DNA of 64,000 nt from the NCBI RefSeq assembly GCF_002159975.1, contig NZ_NFJR01000004.1:62001-126000 (forward strand), given 5' to 3'. This document shows, in pieces, positions 37,801-46,378 of the stretch (positions are counted from its first letter, which is position 1; the number at the start of each line of letters is the position of its first letter). Source of the stretch: Barnesiella sp. An22 (GTDB lineage Bacteria > Bacteroidota > Bacteroidia > Bacteroidales > Barnesiellaceae). The position numbers and the translations under genes were made by a program. The notes under the pieces were generated by a model, which made no database searches, was not told where the DNA came from, and worked only from the letters and a program-made list of their open reading frames with translations.

Positions 37801-38665
37801 CTTCGGCATAATTGGCCGAGCTGGCTAATGTACCACTCCAGTTGTAGTTGAGCATGTACATATCGACAACCTGTTTGCCGTTTTTCCACAACCAGTCCGA
37901 TTTGGATTTGTTGAAATCCGAGTCGAGGTTCATATAACCGTCGTTGGTGTTGGTTCCATACCAGTATACGTGGAACTGCCAGCCAATCGACTCGGCATAC
38001 TCGCGGCATTGCGAGAAGAAATCTTGCAGGGCCGAAGCCTGGGGCACGGTACCCTCGGGGTTGATACCTACACCGTCAAGACCGTAGTAGCGCAGGAATT
38101 TCACGAATTTCTCAACCCATTTGAATTGGCCTCCCTCTTTTTCAACCAGCATATTTACGCTGTTGTTGGACTCGGTGTTGTCACCGCCCCACGAGTCGAA
38201 GAATACGAGACCGCCACTGTTGGCTACACCGTTGCGGTGAGTCACGTCGCTGTATGCGCCCGGTACACGTACCCAGGGGAGCGACCAGCCGCCTTGCGAG
38301 TCTACATACGACCACATGCTGAAGTTATCGCCGTCAAATACATAGCGGGGCAGTGATTGCCAGTAGGTATCGGAGATACCCATCGGGGTCCACATACAGA
38401 ATTTACGATCGGTAGTCATGGTAGGATCTACCTGTGTGGCCGGGTTCTCGAAGCGTTGTTTCAGGGGAACACGCGAGATGTAGAAGTTCTCGTCTTCCGA
38501 GAGGGGAGCCCCGGGTTCCCACTCTCTGAAGTATTCAGAGAACGGTTTGGATTTTCCATCATCGAAAGGCATCACGTAAGAGTCGTGTGTCGGCACGTTT
38601 TGGGCATAGCTACCCACTGCGGCGGCACAAGCCAGTACGGACAGAAGTAGTTTCGGTGCTTTCAT
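34835..38665 (-). CDS. GH85 endo-beta-N-acetylglucosaminidase (ENGase)
   Basis: A 1276-residue secreted enzyme that should cleave the chitobiose core of N-glycans, releasing the glycan from protein. The start at 38665 gives a Sec signal peptide (MKAPKLLLSVLACAAAVGSYAQ, residues 1-22). The GH85 barrel (about 60-400) contains GGLVFFDSWGG and the catalytic NPE at 202-204 (the family's N-x-E pair) in YGLDGVGINPEG. Then follow beta-sandwich modules, a LamG-like domain (about 835-1075), a PKD-like region and a C-terminal sorting domain (VYPNPFIDNVNL, about 1190-1276). Signal peptidase I export plus a sorting domain differs from the lipid-anchored ENGases I recall from Bacteroides. Confidence 0.88.
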   Translation of the reverse strand: MKAPKLLLSVLACAAAVGSYAQNVPTHDSYVMPFDDGKSKPFSEYFREWEPGAPLSEDENFYISRVPLKQRFENPATQVDPTMTTDRKFCMWTPMGISDTYWQSLPRYVFDGDNFSMWSYVDSQGGWSLPWVRVPGAYSDVTHRNGVANSGGLVFFDSWGGDNTESNNSVNMLVEKEGGQFKWVEKFVKFLRYYGLDGVGINPEGTVPQASALQDFFSQCREYAESIGWQFHVYWYGTNTNDGYMNLDSDFNKSKSDWLWKNGKQVVDMYMLNYNWSGTLASSANYAEGLGADPYTVYAGYDIQGKWLSHGNWWDIKNAKASIAFWGNHTTNMIYQNSSEYGSGDEAVQNTYLVKQEQVFSGGNRNPANRPAINSNVTSSSDAGMKLFHGIAEFLPARSVLQELPFVTRFCLGNGKTFRNEGKVTFDHKWFNVGVQDYQPTWRWWITDDNKNVPNDPIDCGFTFDDAWFAGSAMQITGATTVSNVRLFKTNFDISESDDVSMVIKLNSGNDTHMKLFWSFVGSEDQLHYYDITGAKEGEWTKISAKASEMGMNGKVALIGLKFENTPANYEILIGEMSIIPAKTFAPVQPTITTAESNILKKRTYNSLDFKFSWDCASTKNDNDPSIPVYNEDVDTWYFEVYVQAKGEDPILCGTTSSWAHYVVGAPVSANTEVSDYRVGVCAVAPDGVTKSAITWTNYMTTGLTLIDGIVCNKSVIKAGEEFTLSLIDPNQEEPFSWEIYNATTGGTAVATQDGGRSFTTSLNEEGYYDVKLTKFDLSELNYRGYVQISPESTGAIPSIEDFTASKTNVTNADEEVTLSYTGNKGEGTVSRGLRIDDPYIFRIPAEFLPMNQNQYTIALWIKPEKFTFAKYGMGLIGQRDLNISWPDNNWGAIWVDVWPGIANANNEKDLPANTVSFSMWGDAGRGYQDLKYPVNGATNPHENPNLACCTDGRFAGTTTESYSLSENQWSHIVISYDGAKQRIYFNGKKTGENERPKLTYRQVNNGSKTVTEAPIYIGGSRVYFAGFIGEIDDVQVWHKALSDNEVIDAMKGYDGREIPSDLKGYWTFESDDYNEADKTFENKGTLSTDAKAAYVEIRGSGGENTSKNEENLMPANINVEGNPAMSGTMPITTTSTFSIPDAEVVNNGDNATATFSKDGKYSVTLTLTNGWGSATMTKDEYIVVVLEGSGVEDNLVNNLTVYPNPFIDNVNLQFAADGNYVIDVYDAQGRLVTTRKHEAMAGEICTLTINGGKGVYYVAVSKDNKRIRTLKVVAE

Positions 38666-38732
38666 GTTTTTTGTTTTGTTTTTTAGTGAATAATAAGATC
38701 TCAAAAAATTCTTGATGTATGATAAGAGGGAG

Positions 38733-38769
38733 GAAGAGGGCTGCTCCATTTGTGTGGAGCAGCCTCTTC
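38733..38769 (-). terminator. Hairpin between susD-like and GH85 genes
   Basis: Arms 38733-38748 and 38755-38769 (GAAGAGG/GCTGCTCCA and complement) pair over 15 bases with one bulged G around a 6-base loop. No poly-T run follows on the minus strand. It is placed 12 bases after the SusD stop, a typical site for processing or partial termination downstream of susCD. Confidence 0.6.
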
Positions 38770-38781
38770 TGTTATACGGGA

Positions 38782-40482
38782 TTACTGACCGGCAGCTTCG
38801 GTTTCCCAACGGCGGTTGTCGCCCAATCCGGCAGGATCTACAACATCCCACCACAGGGTAGTACGCATCAAGTTGCTACCTCCCAGAGCCTCGATACCCG
38901 AGGTGTTTACATCCTGGGCTGCTGCGGCGTCGGTCATGTTCCAAGGTATACGGCGAACCATACGGCCTTTCCCCAGCGAACCATCACCGATATCTTTAAC
39001 CGGGAAGATACGGGGATAACCTGTACGGCGCAGGTCGTTCCAAGCCTCGAGGCCCATGGGGAACTGTGCCAGCCACTTCTGGGTGATAATCTTCTCGAGT
39101 TTCGTCTTGTTATCATCGCTGTTGTTGATTTTTACACCCACGGTGAGCAGACCTTTTTTGTTGTTACGCTCGTTATGCGGATCGACATAATCGATTGTGG
39201 TGTCGGCCGATTCTTGGTTCCAATATGCAATAAACTCGGGATCGGTTTGGGCAATGCTGTATTCGTCGAACATGGCAGCTATACCTCTCAGATAGTTGGT
39301 ATTGATAGAACCTCCGATGCCCCAACGCAAGGCGGCTTCGGCTTGGAGGAAGTAACGCTCCGAGAGTTTGAAGATGGCCAGCGGGAAGTTGGCAAATGCA
39401 CTCGATACTCCCGAGTATTTAGTGTATTGGTTGTTGTCGTCGCGCGGGGTAAGCTGGACTCCGGCGGGGACACCCACGATGGCCGAATTGGCAGTCATTG
39501 TGACTTCTCCGTCTTCGTTGCGGATATCACCGCTGTTCTTGTCGAATAGCTTGTCCATAAAGGGAACTTTAAGCCGCTTCATGATGTTCTCGAGCGAGGC
39601 GTTCATGCGGGTATCGTCCCACAGAATCGAGATGAAGGCCAGCGGGTGGTTGGTACCGTGGTTGACCATAGTGTTGTACTCGATGCTCTTTTCGATGAGG
39701 CCGTCGTTGATGGCAGCTTCAGCTTCTGTTTTGGCCCGGTCGGGATTGACGTTGCTCATGCGCATGGCCATACGCAGACGAATCGAGTTGGAGAACTGGC
39801 GCCAGGTATCTACGCTACCGCAGATTTTGTCGTATTGAGCCAGAATGTCGTTGATGGTATCCTGGTGAGCTTTAGGCGTGTTGTTGAAGTTTTTCAAGAT
39901 TTCGCCGGCATCTTTGAGGTTGACAAAGAGCGAGTCGTAGATCTGGTCCATAGGCTCGTAGGTAACGGGCGGTTCCTGAACGTCGTTCTTGTAGTCGGTC
40001 CAGGGGAAGGGGCCATACACGTCGGACAACTCGAGGGCCGAGAAGCAGTACATGATGTTACACATGGCGCCGAGCTCTTTCAGGTTGAGCTGGTTAGCCG
40101 ACCGCATCACGGGCAGGGCGGCCTGTGCTACCAGAAAGAAACTGGCTTTGGGGCCGTCGCAGTATTGGGCGAAGTAGCGATAGGTCGAGGGTAGGTTACC
40201 ACTGAAGTTCTGAGTTCCGGCTAAATAACCTGAATAATTATCGATGTGGATATTGAACTGCACTTGGTAGATGTGTGCTCCGTTCTGGGCTCCTATGTCG
40301 TGCATCTTTTGTTGTGCTGTCAGGAACATACCGGCAGCTTGTTCGTAAGTCTCGGCTATGGAGAGGTCGCCTGACCCGACTTCGATGTTGGAGTTCAGGT
40401 CGTCAAGCAGGGGGTCGCCGCAGCCTACCAGAGTCACAGCAGCGGCCAATGCAAATACGGAAGAATATATTGTCTTTTTCAT
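38782..40482 (-). CDS. SusD/RagB-family outer-membrane lipoprotein
   Basis: A 566-residue lipoprotein (lipobox LVGC, Cys21) of the SusD-like type, the lid of the SusC transporter that captures oligosaccharide on the cell surface. Helical TPR-like segments at the N-terminus (TYEQAAGMFLTAQQKMHDIG) and the C-terminal KIITQKWLAQFPMGLEAWNDLRRTGYPRIFP, a hallmark block of the family, are present. It lies 14 bases after SusC. N-glycan specificity is inferred from neighbours. Confidence 0.93.
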   Translation of the reverse strand: MKKTIYSSVFALAAAVTLVGCGDPLLDDLNSNIEVGSGDLSIAETYEQAAGMFLTAQQKMHDIGAQNGAHIYQVQFNIHIDNYSGYLAGTQNFSGNLPSTYRYFAQYCDGPKASFFLVAQAALPVMRSANQLNLKELGAMCNIMYCFSALELSDVYGPFPWTDYKNDVQEPPVTYEPMDQIYDSLFVNLKDAGEILKNFNNTPKAHQDTINDILAQYDKICGSVDTWRQFSNSIRLRMAMRMSNVNPDRAKTEAEAAINDGLIEKSIEYNTMVNHGTNHPLAFISILWDDTRMNASLENIMKRLKVPFMDKLFDKNSGDIRNEDGEVTMTANSAIVGVPAGVQLTPRDDNNQYTKYSGVSSAFANFPLAIFKLSERYFLQAEAALRWGIGGSINTNYLRGIAAMFDEYSIAQTDPEFIAYWNQESADTTIDYVDPHNERNNKKGLLTVGVKINNSDDNKTKLEKIITQKWLAQFPMGLEAWNDLRRTGYPRIFPVKDIGDGSLGKGRMVRRIPWNMTDAAAAQDVNTSGIEALGGSNLMRTTLWWDVVDPAGLGDNRRWETEAAGQ

Positions 40483-40496
40483 AATGCTACTTTTCG

Positions 40497-43400
40497 TTAG
40501 AATGATGCTTTAAGAGAGATACCGAATGAACGGGTCGTGGGCATGCTGAAGATATCGACATTACCCAGAGCGTTTTGCGTACTCAACGATGTATCGGGAT
40601 CGATGGGAGCGTTGATGTAGAGGAAGAAGAGGTTACGGGCGTTAGCCGAAACCGTGAGGTTCTTGCTTGGGCCGAAGAGATTGCGGAAGGTATAGGCCAA
40701 CGAAATCTCGCGCAGACGGAAGTTGGTGGCATCGTATACATAATTACGACCTACTGGCGAACCACCTCCGATGGTTTGGTAATATTGGTCGACCGGTACC
40801 AAGGTGTTGGTACCCGGGATATACATAGCGGGTTTGGTTATGGTCCCATCTTCCGAGGTCCAGTAGAGGTTGTTGGCTATGGCAAGGTCGCGGGCTTCGG
40901 CTGTGCGTTGCGAGGTACCGAATTGGTCGAGATAAGCCTCGGTGAAAGAGATGACTTTACCCCCTACTTTACCGTCGATGAGGAAGTAGAATGATAAATC
41001 TTTGTAATTGAACGTATTGGACCATCCCAAAGTGTGCTTGGCATTCATGTTCCCCAGATATTCATTGGCTTGACCATTGAGTTTGAAGGGTGCTCCTGTA
41101 TCTGGATCAACTACGATTTCACCTGTGATTTCGTCTCGCATGAAGTCCACAGCATAGAGATCGCCATATGAGCCTCCTTCTTCGAATTTGATTTTCAGAC
41201 CGCTGAGGTTACCCATGTCAACTTCGTGGATATATTTCTGACCGTTTTGCTTGCGGGCTACGGTGAGGATCTTGTTGTCGTTGTAGGCGTAGTTGAAAGT
41301 GGTAATCCAACTGAAGTCGTTGTTGGGAGCAAAGATATACGATGCGGTCAACTCGACACCTTGGTTGCGCACTTTACCACCGTTAATATAGATCTCTTTA
41401 CCGGCGGCACCTTCGTATTTCATGAACTGGTTTTTCATGATGGCGTTGTAGTAGGTAGCTTGCAACGAGATGGAGCGGTCGAGCAGGCTTACATCGAAAC
41501 CGGCCTCGAACGATTGAGTCGTTTCGGGTTTGGGATCCTTGAAGTTGATGATGGCGCTACTGATGTAGGCACCGGTAGCCGGGTTGCGCGAGGCCGAAGC
41601 CAGGAACAAGTTGTTGGGAATCGAGTTACCTACCTCAGAGTAAGAGGCGCGGAGCTTCAGTTCGTTGATTTGGTCGGGCAAAGAGAGCAGTTTGTTCATC
41701 TGGGCCGAAGCTCCTGCCGAATAGTAGGCGAAGTGGGGGTCCATGTCTTTGAACTGCGTGAAGGCGCGGTACCAGTCGTCGCGGTAGCTACCCTCGACGG
41801 TTACCTTGTCTTGCCAGGTTACCTGAGCAGTAGCGAAGATGGCGCGTTCCCAGTTTTTGGTCGTAAGACCTCCGTAGTTGTCGCTGCTGTTGATGTAGAT
41901 GTCGGAGAGCACGAACTGGTTACACGAGTGGTCCTCGGTATAGGGAGCACCCGATTTGGCGATAGGGGTAATCATCCATTGGTCGTACGACGAGTTCATC
42001 ATACTACCGCCGGCGTTTACACCGATCGTGAAGTCTTGAATCTGCTTGTTGTAGCTCAACATGAAGTCGCCGTAGAAGTCGCTCGATTTGGTGTGGTCGA
42101 GGATGAGGCGGCCGCGGTCGATCATTTCGGCATTACCCCAAGTCGAGGCATATTGGCGAGATTCGTCGTTGCGCTCGTTGTAGTCGTATTTGATACGAGC
42201 CTGCAGGTTGAGGTCGGGGATAATCTGCCAGTTGGCCGTGATGCTGCCGAAGGTACGGTTGATTACCTCTTCGCTGGTCATGCGGTTGAGCAACCACCAG
42301 GGGTTGTTCAGGTTGATGGCGTCGGTAAACCATACTTGTTTGCCGTAATTCGAGTCGGAGAGTGTAACGGTTCTACCATTTTCTATTACAGATATGGGCA
42401 TTCCATTGCTACCTACTTGCGATACAATATAGCTGTATGGGTTGGATTCCCAAGTCGCGTTGGTGTCGTAGTAGTTCTTGCGATACCAATTCATGTCGAG
42501 GTTACGCGGCGAGGTGTAAAGTTGATAGATGGGGTTGAAAAAGGTACCACCGGTGGGGCGGTTTTTGGTCTTCTGGTTGATGTAGTTGGCCGAGATGTCA
42601 ATCTTGAGTTTGTCCTTGAAGAAGGAGAAGCTCTGACGCAGGGCGATGTTGTGACGCTCGAACTTGTTGGTCTCGACGATACCGTTGGCCGTCGTATTTC
42701 CGTAAGAGAAATAGGTCTGGGCCACTTTCGTACCACCGCTCAACGAGATGGAGTTGTTGAAGTTGGTACCCGTGCGGTAGAAGTCGCTGATATCGTATGA
42801 GTTGCGGGTAAGGTGATAGGGCGAGTTGGCTGTGTCGTAATATTCGTTGCCGAGGGAGTTCATGCGTTGGCCCCAACTGTATGATCCCATCGAAAATCCG
42901 TTTTCTACCGAACCCGACATCTGTGCACCGTATACGCTTTGTATCTGGGGCAACTTGAGCGGAGTCTCGAAGGTGGTGCTGCTCGATACATCGATACGCA
43001 ACTGACCCTCTTTTCCTTTCTTGGTAGTAATCATCAGTACACCGTTCGAAGCGGCGCTACCGTACAGGGCGGCCGAGTTGGCACCCTTCAGCACGGTGAT
43101 TGACTCGATGTCGTCGGGGTTGAGTTGCGAAAGGGCGTCGCTGCTCTCTTTCGAACCGTCGGCCATCATCGTGGCACCGCCGCCGTCCATGTCCATCTGA
43201 CCGTTTACGCTGTTCTGCATGGGCACACCGTCGATAACGATAAGGGGTGAGTTGTTACCCAGCATCGAGGCGTTACCACGCAACAGGATTTTCGAGGCAC
43301 CACCGGCACCACCCGAGTTGGGCGTGATGACCAGACCGGCGCTCTTGCCTTGCAGCGAGTTGATGAGGTTGGCCTCTTTGGCGCGGGTCAGCTCGTCGCC

Positions 43401-44084
43401 GCCTACGGTTTGGGTCGAGTAGGAAAGTGTCTCTTCCTTACGGGCGATACCCATGGCGGTAACCACTACCTCGTCGAGCAGCTTGGTGTTGTCGCGCATG
43501 ACGATGTCGATTTTATCTTTCCCGTTGATGGGCTGTTTCACGGTTTGGTAACCGATGTAGGAGAACTCCAGTTCGTTGCTCCCGGCCGGAACCTTGATCG
43601 AGTAGTTGCCGTCGATGTCGGTGGCGGTGGCTACGCTGGTACCGGCTACTTTTACGGTGAGGCCGATGAGGGTTTCGCCCGAGGCGTCGGTCACGTTACC
43701 GGTTACGATTCTCGAGCCGTTGGTGGCTTGAGCGGCAGTGGCAGCACCCTTGTTGCCTTTGCCCTGCTCTTGAGCGACAGCTCTTTTCGAAAGCATGATG
43801 TTGGGGTTTTGTATCGAATAGGATACGTCGGTCCCTTTGAACATGATGTCGAGAACTTCGCTGACGGTTTTATTCTTGACGTTTAGGTTTACTTTACGCT
43901 GGGTATCCACTTGTGTATTGAAGACAAACAGACACTTCGCTTCTTTTTCGATCTTTTTCAGAACGTCTTCTACCGGAGTATTCACTTCGGATAGGGAGAT
44001 GCGAGAATACGCATCGGCGCTGGCTTCGAATGCGTAAGCCAGAGCAAAAGCCATGATAAGTGCTTTTAAACTTTTTCTATACAT
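40497..44084 (-). CDS. SusC/RagA-family TonB-dependent transporter with STN domain
   Basis: A 1195-residue outer-membrane importer. Order: signal peptide, secretin/TonB short N-terminal (STN) domain (about 25-107), carboxypeptidase-regulatory-like domain (about 128-205), the plug with VIDGVPMQN and the TonB-box-like DEVVVTAMG near 210, then the 22-strand barrel ending in a C-terminal Phe. The STN domain is the signature of transporters that signal through a FecR-type anti-sigma factor, encoded immediately upstream. It imports oligosaccharides together with the SusD-like protein. Confidence 0.96.
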   Translation of the reverse strand: MYRKSLKALIMAFALAYAFEASADAYSRISLSEVNTPVEDVLKKIEKEAKCLFVFNTQVDTQRKVNLNVKNKTVSEVLDIMFKGTDVSYSIQNPNIMLSKRAVAQEQGKGNKGAATAAQATNGSRIVTGNVTDASGETLIGLTVKVAGTSVATATDIDGNYSIKVPAGSNELEFSYIGYQTVKQPINGKDKIDIVMRDNTKLLDEVVVTAMGIARKEETLSYSTQTVGGDELTRAKEANLINSLQGKSAGLVITPNSGGAGGASKILLRGNASMLGNNSPLIVIDGVPMQNSVNGQMDMDGGGATMMADGSKESSDALSQLNPDDIESITVLKGANSAALYGSAASNGVLMITTKKGKEGQLRIDVSSSTTFETPLKLPQIQSVYGAQMSGSVENGFSMGSYSWGQRMNSLGNEYYDTANSPYHLTRNSYDISDFYRTGTNFNNSISLSGGTKVAQTYFSYGNTTANGIVETNKFERHNIALRQSFSFFKDKLKIDISANYINQKTKNRPTGGTFFNPIYQLYTSPRNLDMNWYRKNYYDTNATWESNPYSYIVSQVGSNGMPISVIENGRTVTLSDSNYGKQVWFTDAINLNNPWWLLNRMTSEEVINRTFGSITANWQIIPDLNLQARIKYDYNERNDESRQYASTWGNAEMIDRGRLILDHTKSSDFYGDFMLSYNKQIQDFTIGVNAGGSMMNSSYDQWMITPIAKSGAPYTEDHSCNQFVLSDIYINSSDNYGGLTTKNWERAIFATAQVTWQDKVTVEGSYRDDWYRAFTQFKDMDPHFAYYSAGASAQMNKLLSLPDQINELKLRASYSEVGNSIPNNLFLASASRNPATGAYISSAIINFKDPKPETTQSFEAGFDVSLLDRSISLQATYYNAIMKNQFMKYEGAAGKEIYINGGKVRNQGVELTASYIFAPNNDFSWITTFNYAYNDNKILTVARKQNGQKYIHEVDMGNLSGLKIKFEEGGSYGDLYAVDFMRDEITGEIVVDPDTGAPFKLNGQANEYLGNMNAKHTLGWSNTFNYKDLSFYFLIDGKVGGKVISFTEAYLDQFGTSQRTAEARDLAIANNLYWTSEDGTITKPAMYIPGTNTLVPVDQYYQTIGGGSPVGRNYVYDATNFRLREISLAYTFRNLFGPSKNLTVSANARNLFFLYINAPIDPDTSLSTQNALGNVDIFSMPTTRSFGISLKASF

Positions 44085-44181
44085 ATGTGTGTTTATGGGT
44101 ATTCAACAAGGATTGTGAATAAAAAATGTTTTGGGTGTTTCAGGGTAATAGGTGTGTTATATGTTCATAGGCATGGAGATG

Positions 44182-45114
44182 TTATTTGTGTTTTGCAGTT
44201 ATGTAAATGGTATTATGTTCGTTGTTCCATTTGAAATCGAAATCGAAGTCGTGTTGCAGGGCGTGTAAGGCATGTTGTACACCGTTGTAGCGATAGAATT
44301 TACCGGTATAGCGCTCGTTGCTCTGTATCTCTCGGTCGATACTGATTTTTACGCCGAAGCACTTTTCAAAACCATCCATGAGCTCGGCGAACGATTGGTT
44401 TTTGAAATAGTAGATACCGTCTTTCCACAGTTCCGACTCGAGCGAGCGGATGACCGACTGTTTGAATTCACCATCCTTGAATTGGGCGCGGTAGCCCGGT
44501 TTGAGGGTTGCGCTCTTGTCGCCCGACGAGATTTTTACCGAGCCTTCGATGAGCGATACCATGAAGTCTTTCTCTTCGGTGGTTGAAGTGACGTAGAATT
44601 TGGTACCCAGCACCTTTATCTTTCCGTTGGGGGTGTTGACGATAAAGGGTCTCCATCGGTTGTGGGCAACTTCGAGGTAGGCTTCGCCCTCGATTTCGAT
44701 GTTGCGTTGCAGCCCCATGAACGACGAGGGGTATTTGATGGTCGATTCGGCATTGAGCCATACTTTGGTACCGTCGGGCAAGAGCAGGGTGTTGCTGTTA
44801 CCGGCGGGAACCGTGAGTGAGTAGAGGGGAACGATACGGTCGCTCAGCGTGAAGTAGAAGGCTCCGAAGGCTACCGAAAGCAGCAGAATGACTACTGCGG
44901 CAATGCGCAGAAGCTGTATGCGGTAGTGGCGGCGGAAGTCGTACTGGGTGTGCTGTATGGCGTCGGTCGATAATAAAACGGCATTGTATATGTTGCGTTC
45001 CCGGCAAAATTCCTTCAGGTTTTCGGGCGAGGCCTGTGCCCATGTCACGACCTCATTGCGCTCTTCTTCGGTGGCGCAATTCCCAAAATATCTATATAAT
45101 GTTTCTTTTTTCAT
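44182..45114 (-). CDS. FecR-family anti-sigma factor
   Basis: A 310-residue inner-membrane protein: cytoplasmic N-terminal domain (1-65), one transmembrane helix (about 68-90), FecR domain (about 95-200; LPDGTKVWLNAESTIKYP, GEAYLEVA, VLGTKFYV) and a C-terminal STN-binding-like domain. It should hold the ECF sigma factor encoded upstream and release it when SusC is loaded with substrate. The neighbours sigma factor, FecR and STN-SusC form the standard trans-envelope switch of such PULs. Confidence 0.94.
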   Translation of the reverse strand: MKKETLYRYFGNCATEEERNEVVTWAQASPENLKEFCRERNIYNAVLLSTDAIQHTQYDFRRHYRIQLLRIAAVVILLLSVAFGAFYFTLSDRIVPLYSLTVPAGNSNTLLLPDGTKVWLNAESTIKYPSSFMGLQRNIEIEGEAYLEVAHNRWRPFIVNTPNGKIKVLGTKFYVTSTTEEKDFMVSLIEGSVKISSGDKSATLKPGYRAQFKDGEFKQSVIRSLESELWKDGIYYFKNQSFAELMDGFEKCFGVKISIDREIQSNERYTGKFYRYNGVQHALHALQHDFDFDFKWNNEHNTIYITAKHK

Positions 45115-45254
45115 ACATTATATAAACCTTATAAATCTTTGTATCCCTAGTTATAAAATAAGATTTTTTTATAAGGGGGGAGTTAAGGCGGGTCGTGGAT
45201 GTCTGGGGTGAGGCTCTGCTTCTCTTTCGTTGGAAATACGGAGGCTGTTGTCGG

Positions 45255-45797
45255 TTACAGATAGTCTTTCAGGTTTTTGCGCAGCATGTTCAGACTTTTT
45301 GAGATGTGAAATTCCACACCTTTGACCGATATGCCGAAGTTCTCGGCGATGGTTTTGTAGGGTTTCTGTTCGAGGTACCGTTCGTAGAAGATTTCGCGGG
45401 TACGGTTGGGCAGGGTTTTGATGGTGTCGTTTACAATCTCTTCGATTTCGCTGGTGAAGAGCTCGGAGGGGTCGCACCCTTTGAGCGAGGAGATGTTGAT
45501 TTCGATTTCGCCGATGAGATGGCGGTGCAGTTCGTCGTTCTTTTGCAGCAGGTTTTTGCGCTCTTCGAGTACGTCGATACACCGGTTGCGGATGATGGTA
45601 AAGATATATCCTTTTATGTTGGTCGACTTGAAGGTCTCTTTGTCTTTGTTTTCCCAGTATTGAATGTATGACTCCATGACTACATCTTCGGCATCTTGCA
45701 TATTCCCGAGATAGGAGTATGCAAATTGAATGAACCCATTTTTAGAGCTTCTAAAAATGTGGTTGAAATCGTTTTCTTCTTGAGTAATCGGTGTCAT
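45255..45797 (-). CDS. ECF RNA polymerase sigma factor of the PUL
   Basis: A 180-residue sigma-70 factor with region 2 (FIQFAYSYLGNMQDAEDVVMESYIQYWEN...) and region 4 (LPNRTREIFYERYLEQKPYKTIAENFGISVKGVEFHI). It belongs to the Bacteroidota ECF group paired with FecR anti-sigma factors. It is the first gene of the PUL and probably activates the SusC promoter region (44085-44181); I could not define the cognate promoter motif. Confidence 0.94.
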   Translation of the reverse strand: MTPITQEENDFNHIFRSSKNGFIQFAYSYLGNMQDAEDVVMESYIQYWENKDKETFKSTNIKGYIFTIIRNRCIDVLEERKNLLQKNDELHRHLIGEIEINISSLKGCDPSELFTSEIEEIVNDTIKTLPNRTREIFYERYLEQKPYKTIAENFGISVKGVEFHISKSLNMLRKNLKDYL

Positions 45798-46102
45798 TAA
45801 CTTTGAATTATATCAAAATCTATACCTCTCTTGAAAAGCATATCAAAGGTTTGCAATTCGTCTATTTTGTGTTTTTTTTCAATGATACTTAGATTTTTAA
45901 GGTCATAAATCGTGCATTCCATAAGGAAAATCGGCGTGCTAATATAATATTTATAGAATAAAAACGGAAATAGGCAACCTAATTTTTTTAAAAAAAAGTT
46001 GTTGCACAAAGAAATGTGAAGAAGATAAAGGAGGGGTGATTGATTGTCTGTCTGGAGCAGGACCGATTCAGACGGAGAGAGAAGGGGGTGGGGCCGATAC
46101 TC

Positions 46103-46137
46103 AAAGGGGGAGTCCCTGTTGGCAGGAATCCCCCTTT
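46103..46137 (-). terminator. Terminator downstream of second ECF sigma operon
   Basis: AAAGGGGGAGTCC (46103-46115) and GGAATCCCCCTTT (46125-46137) pair over 12 of 13 bases around a 9-base loop. No strong T-run on the minus strand. It lies just after the small ORF at 46141-46302. Confidence 0.7.
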
Positions 46138-46140
46138 GTA

Positions 46141-46302
46141 TCAGTTATTCACGAATCCGCCCAATGAGGTCGGAAGTTGCGGCTCGAACGAGTAGGCTCT
46201 GGCAAATTGCCTGATAAAGTCGATTGTCGAGGCCGACGGCTGTTGTTGCGTCTTTGAGCTTCTCACTGTCAGGGTGTCTTTGGGAGTAGAGGTTTTTTTC
46301 AT
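46141..46302 (-). CDS. Small protein downstream of ECF sigma factor
   Basis: A 53-residue ORF starting MKKTSTPKDTLTVRS and ending LPTSLGGFVNN, with a central IDFIRQFARAYSFEP. It lies 76 bases after the sigma stop and just before a hairpin. I recall comparable short ORFs with an IxFIxQFARxY-like core next to sigma factors in Bacteroides, which is why I call it a gene; this has not been checked by search. A longer in-frame ORF from 46437 overlaps the sigma gene and is not preferred. Function unknown. Confidence 0.5.
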   Translation of the reverse strand: MKKTSTPKDTLTVRSSKTQQQPSASTIDFIRQFARAYSFEPQLPTSLGGFVNN

Positions 46303-46378
46303 AGGCCGAAGTGTTGATGTTTGTATATGGTAAACGTCGTCGGCCTGTGATTTATTATCTGTGAGGTGCTCTTTTTTA

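Noticed and set aside
45797-46009. 70-codon ORF just upstream of the PUL sigma factor
   Set aside because: Low-complexity, AT-rich intergenic sequence; its stop abuts the sigma start and no homology or start signal is evident.
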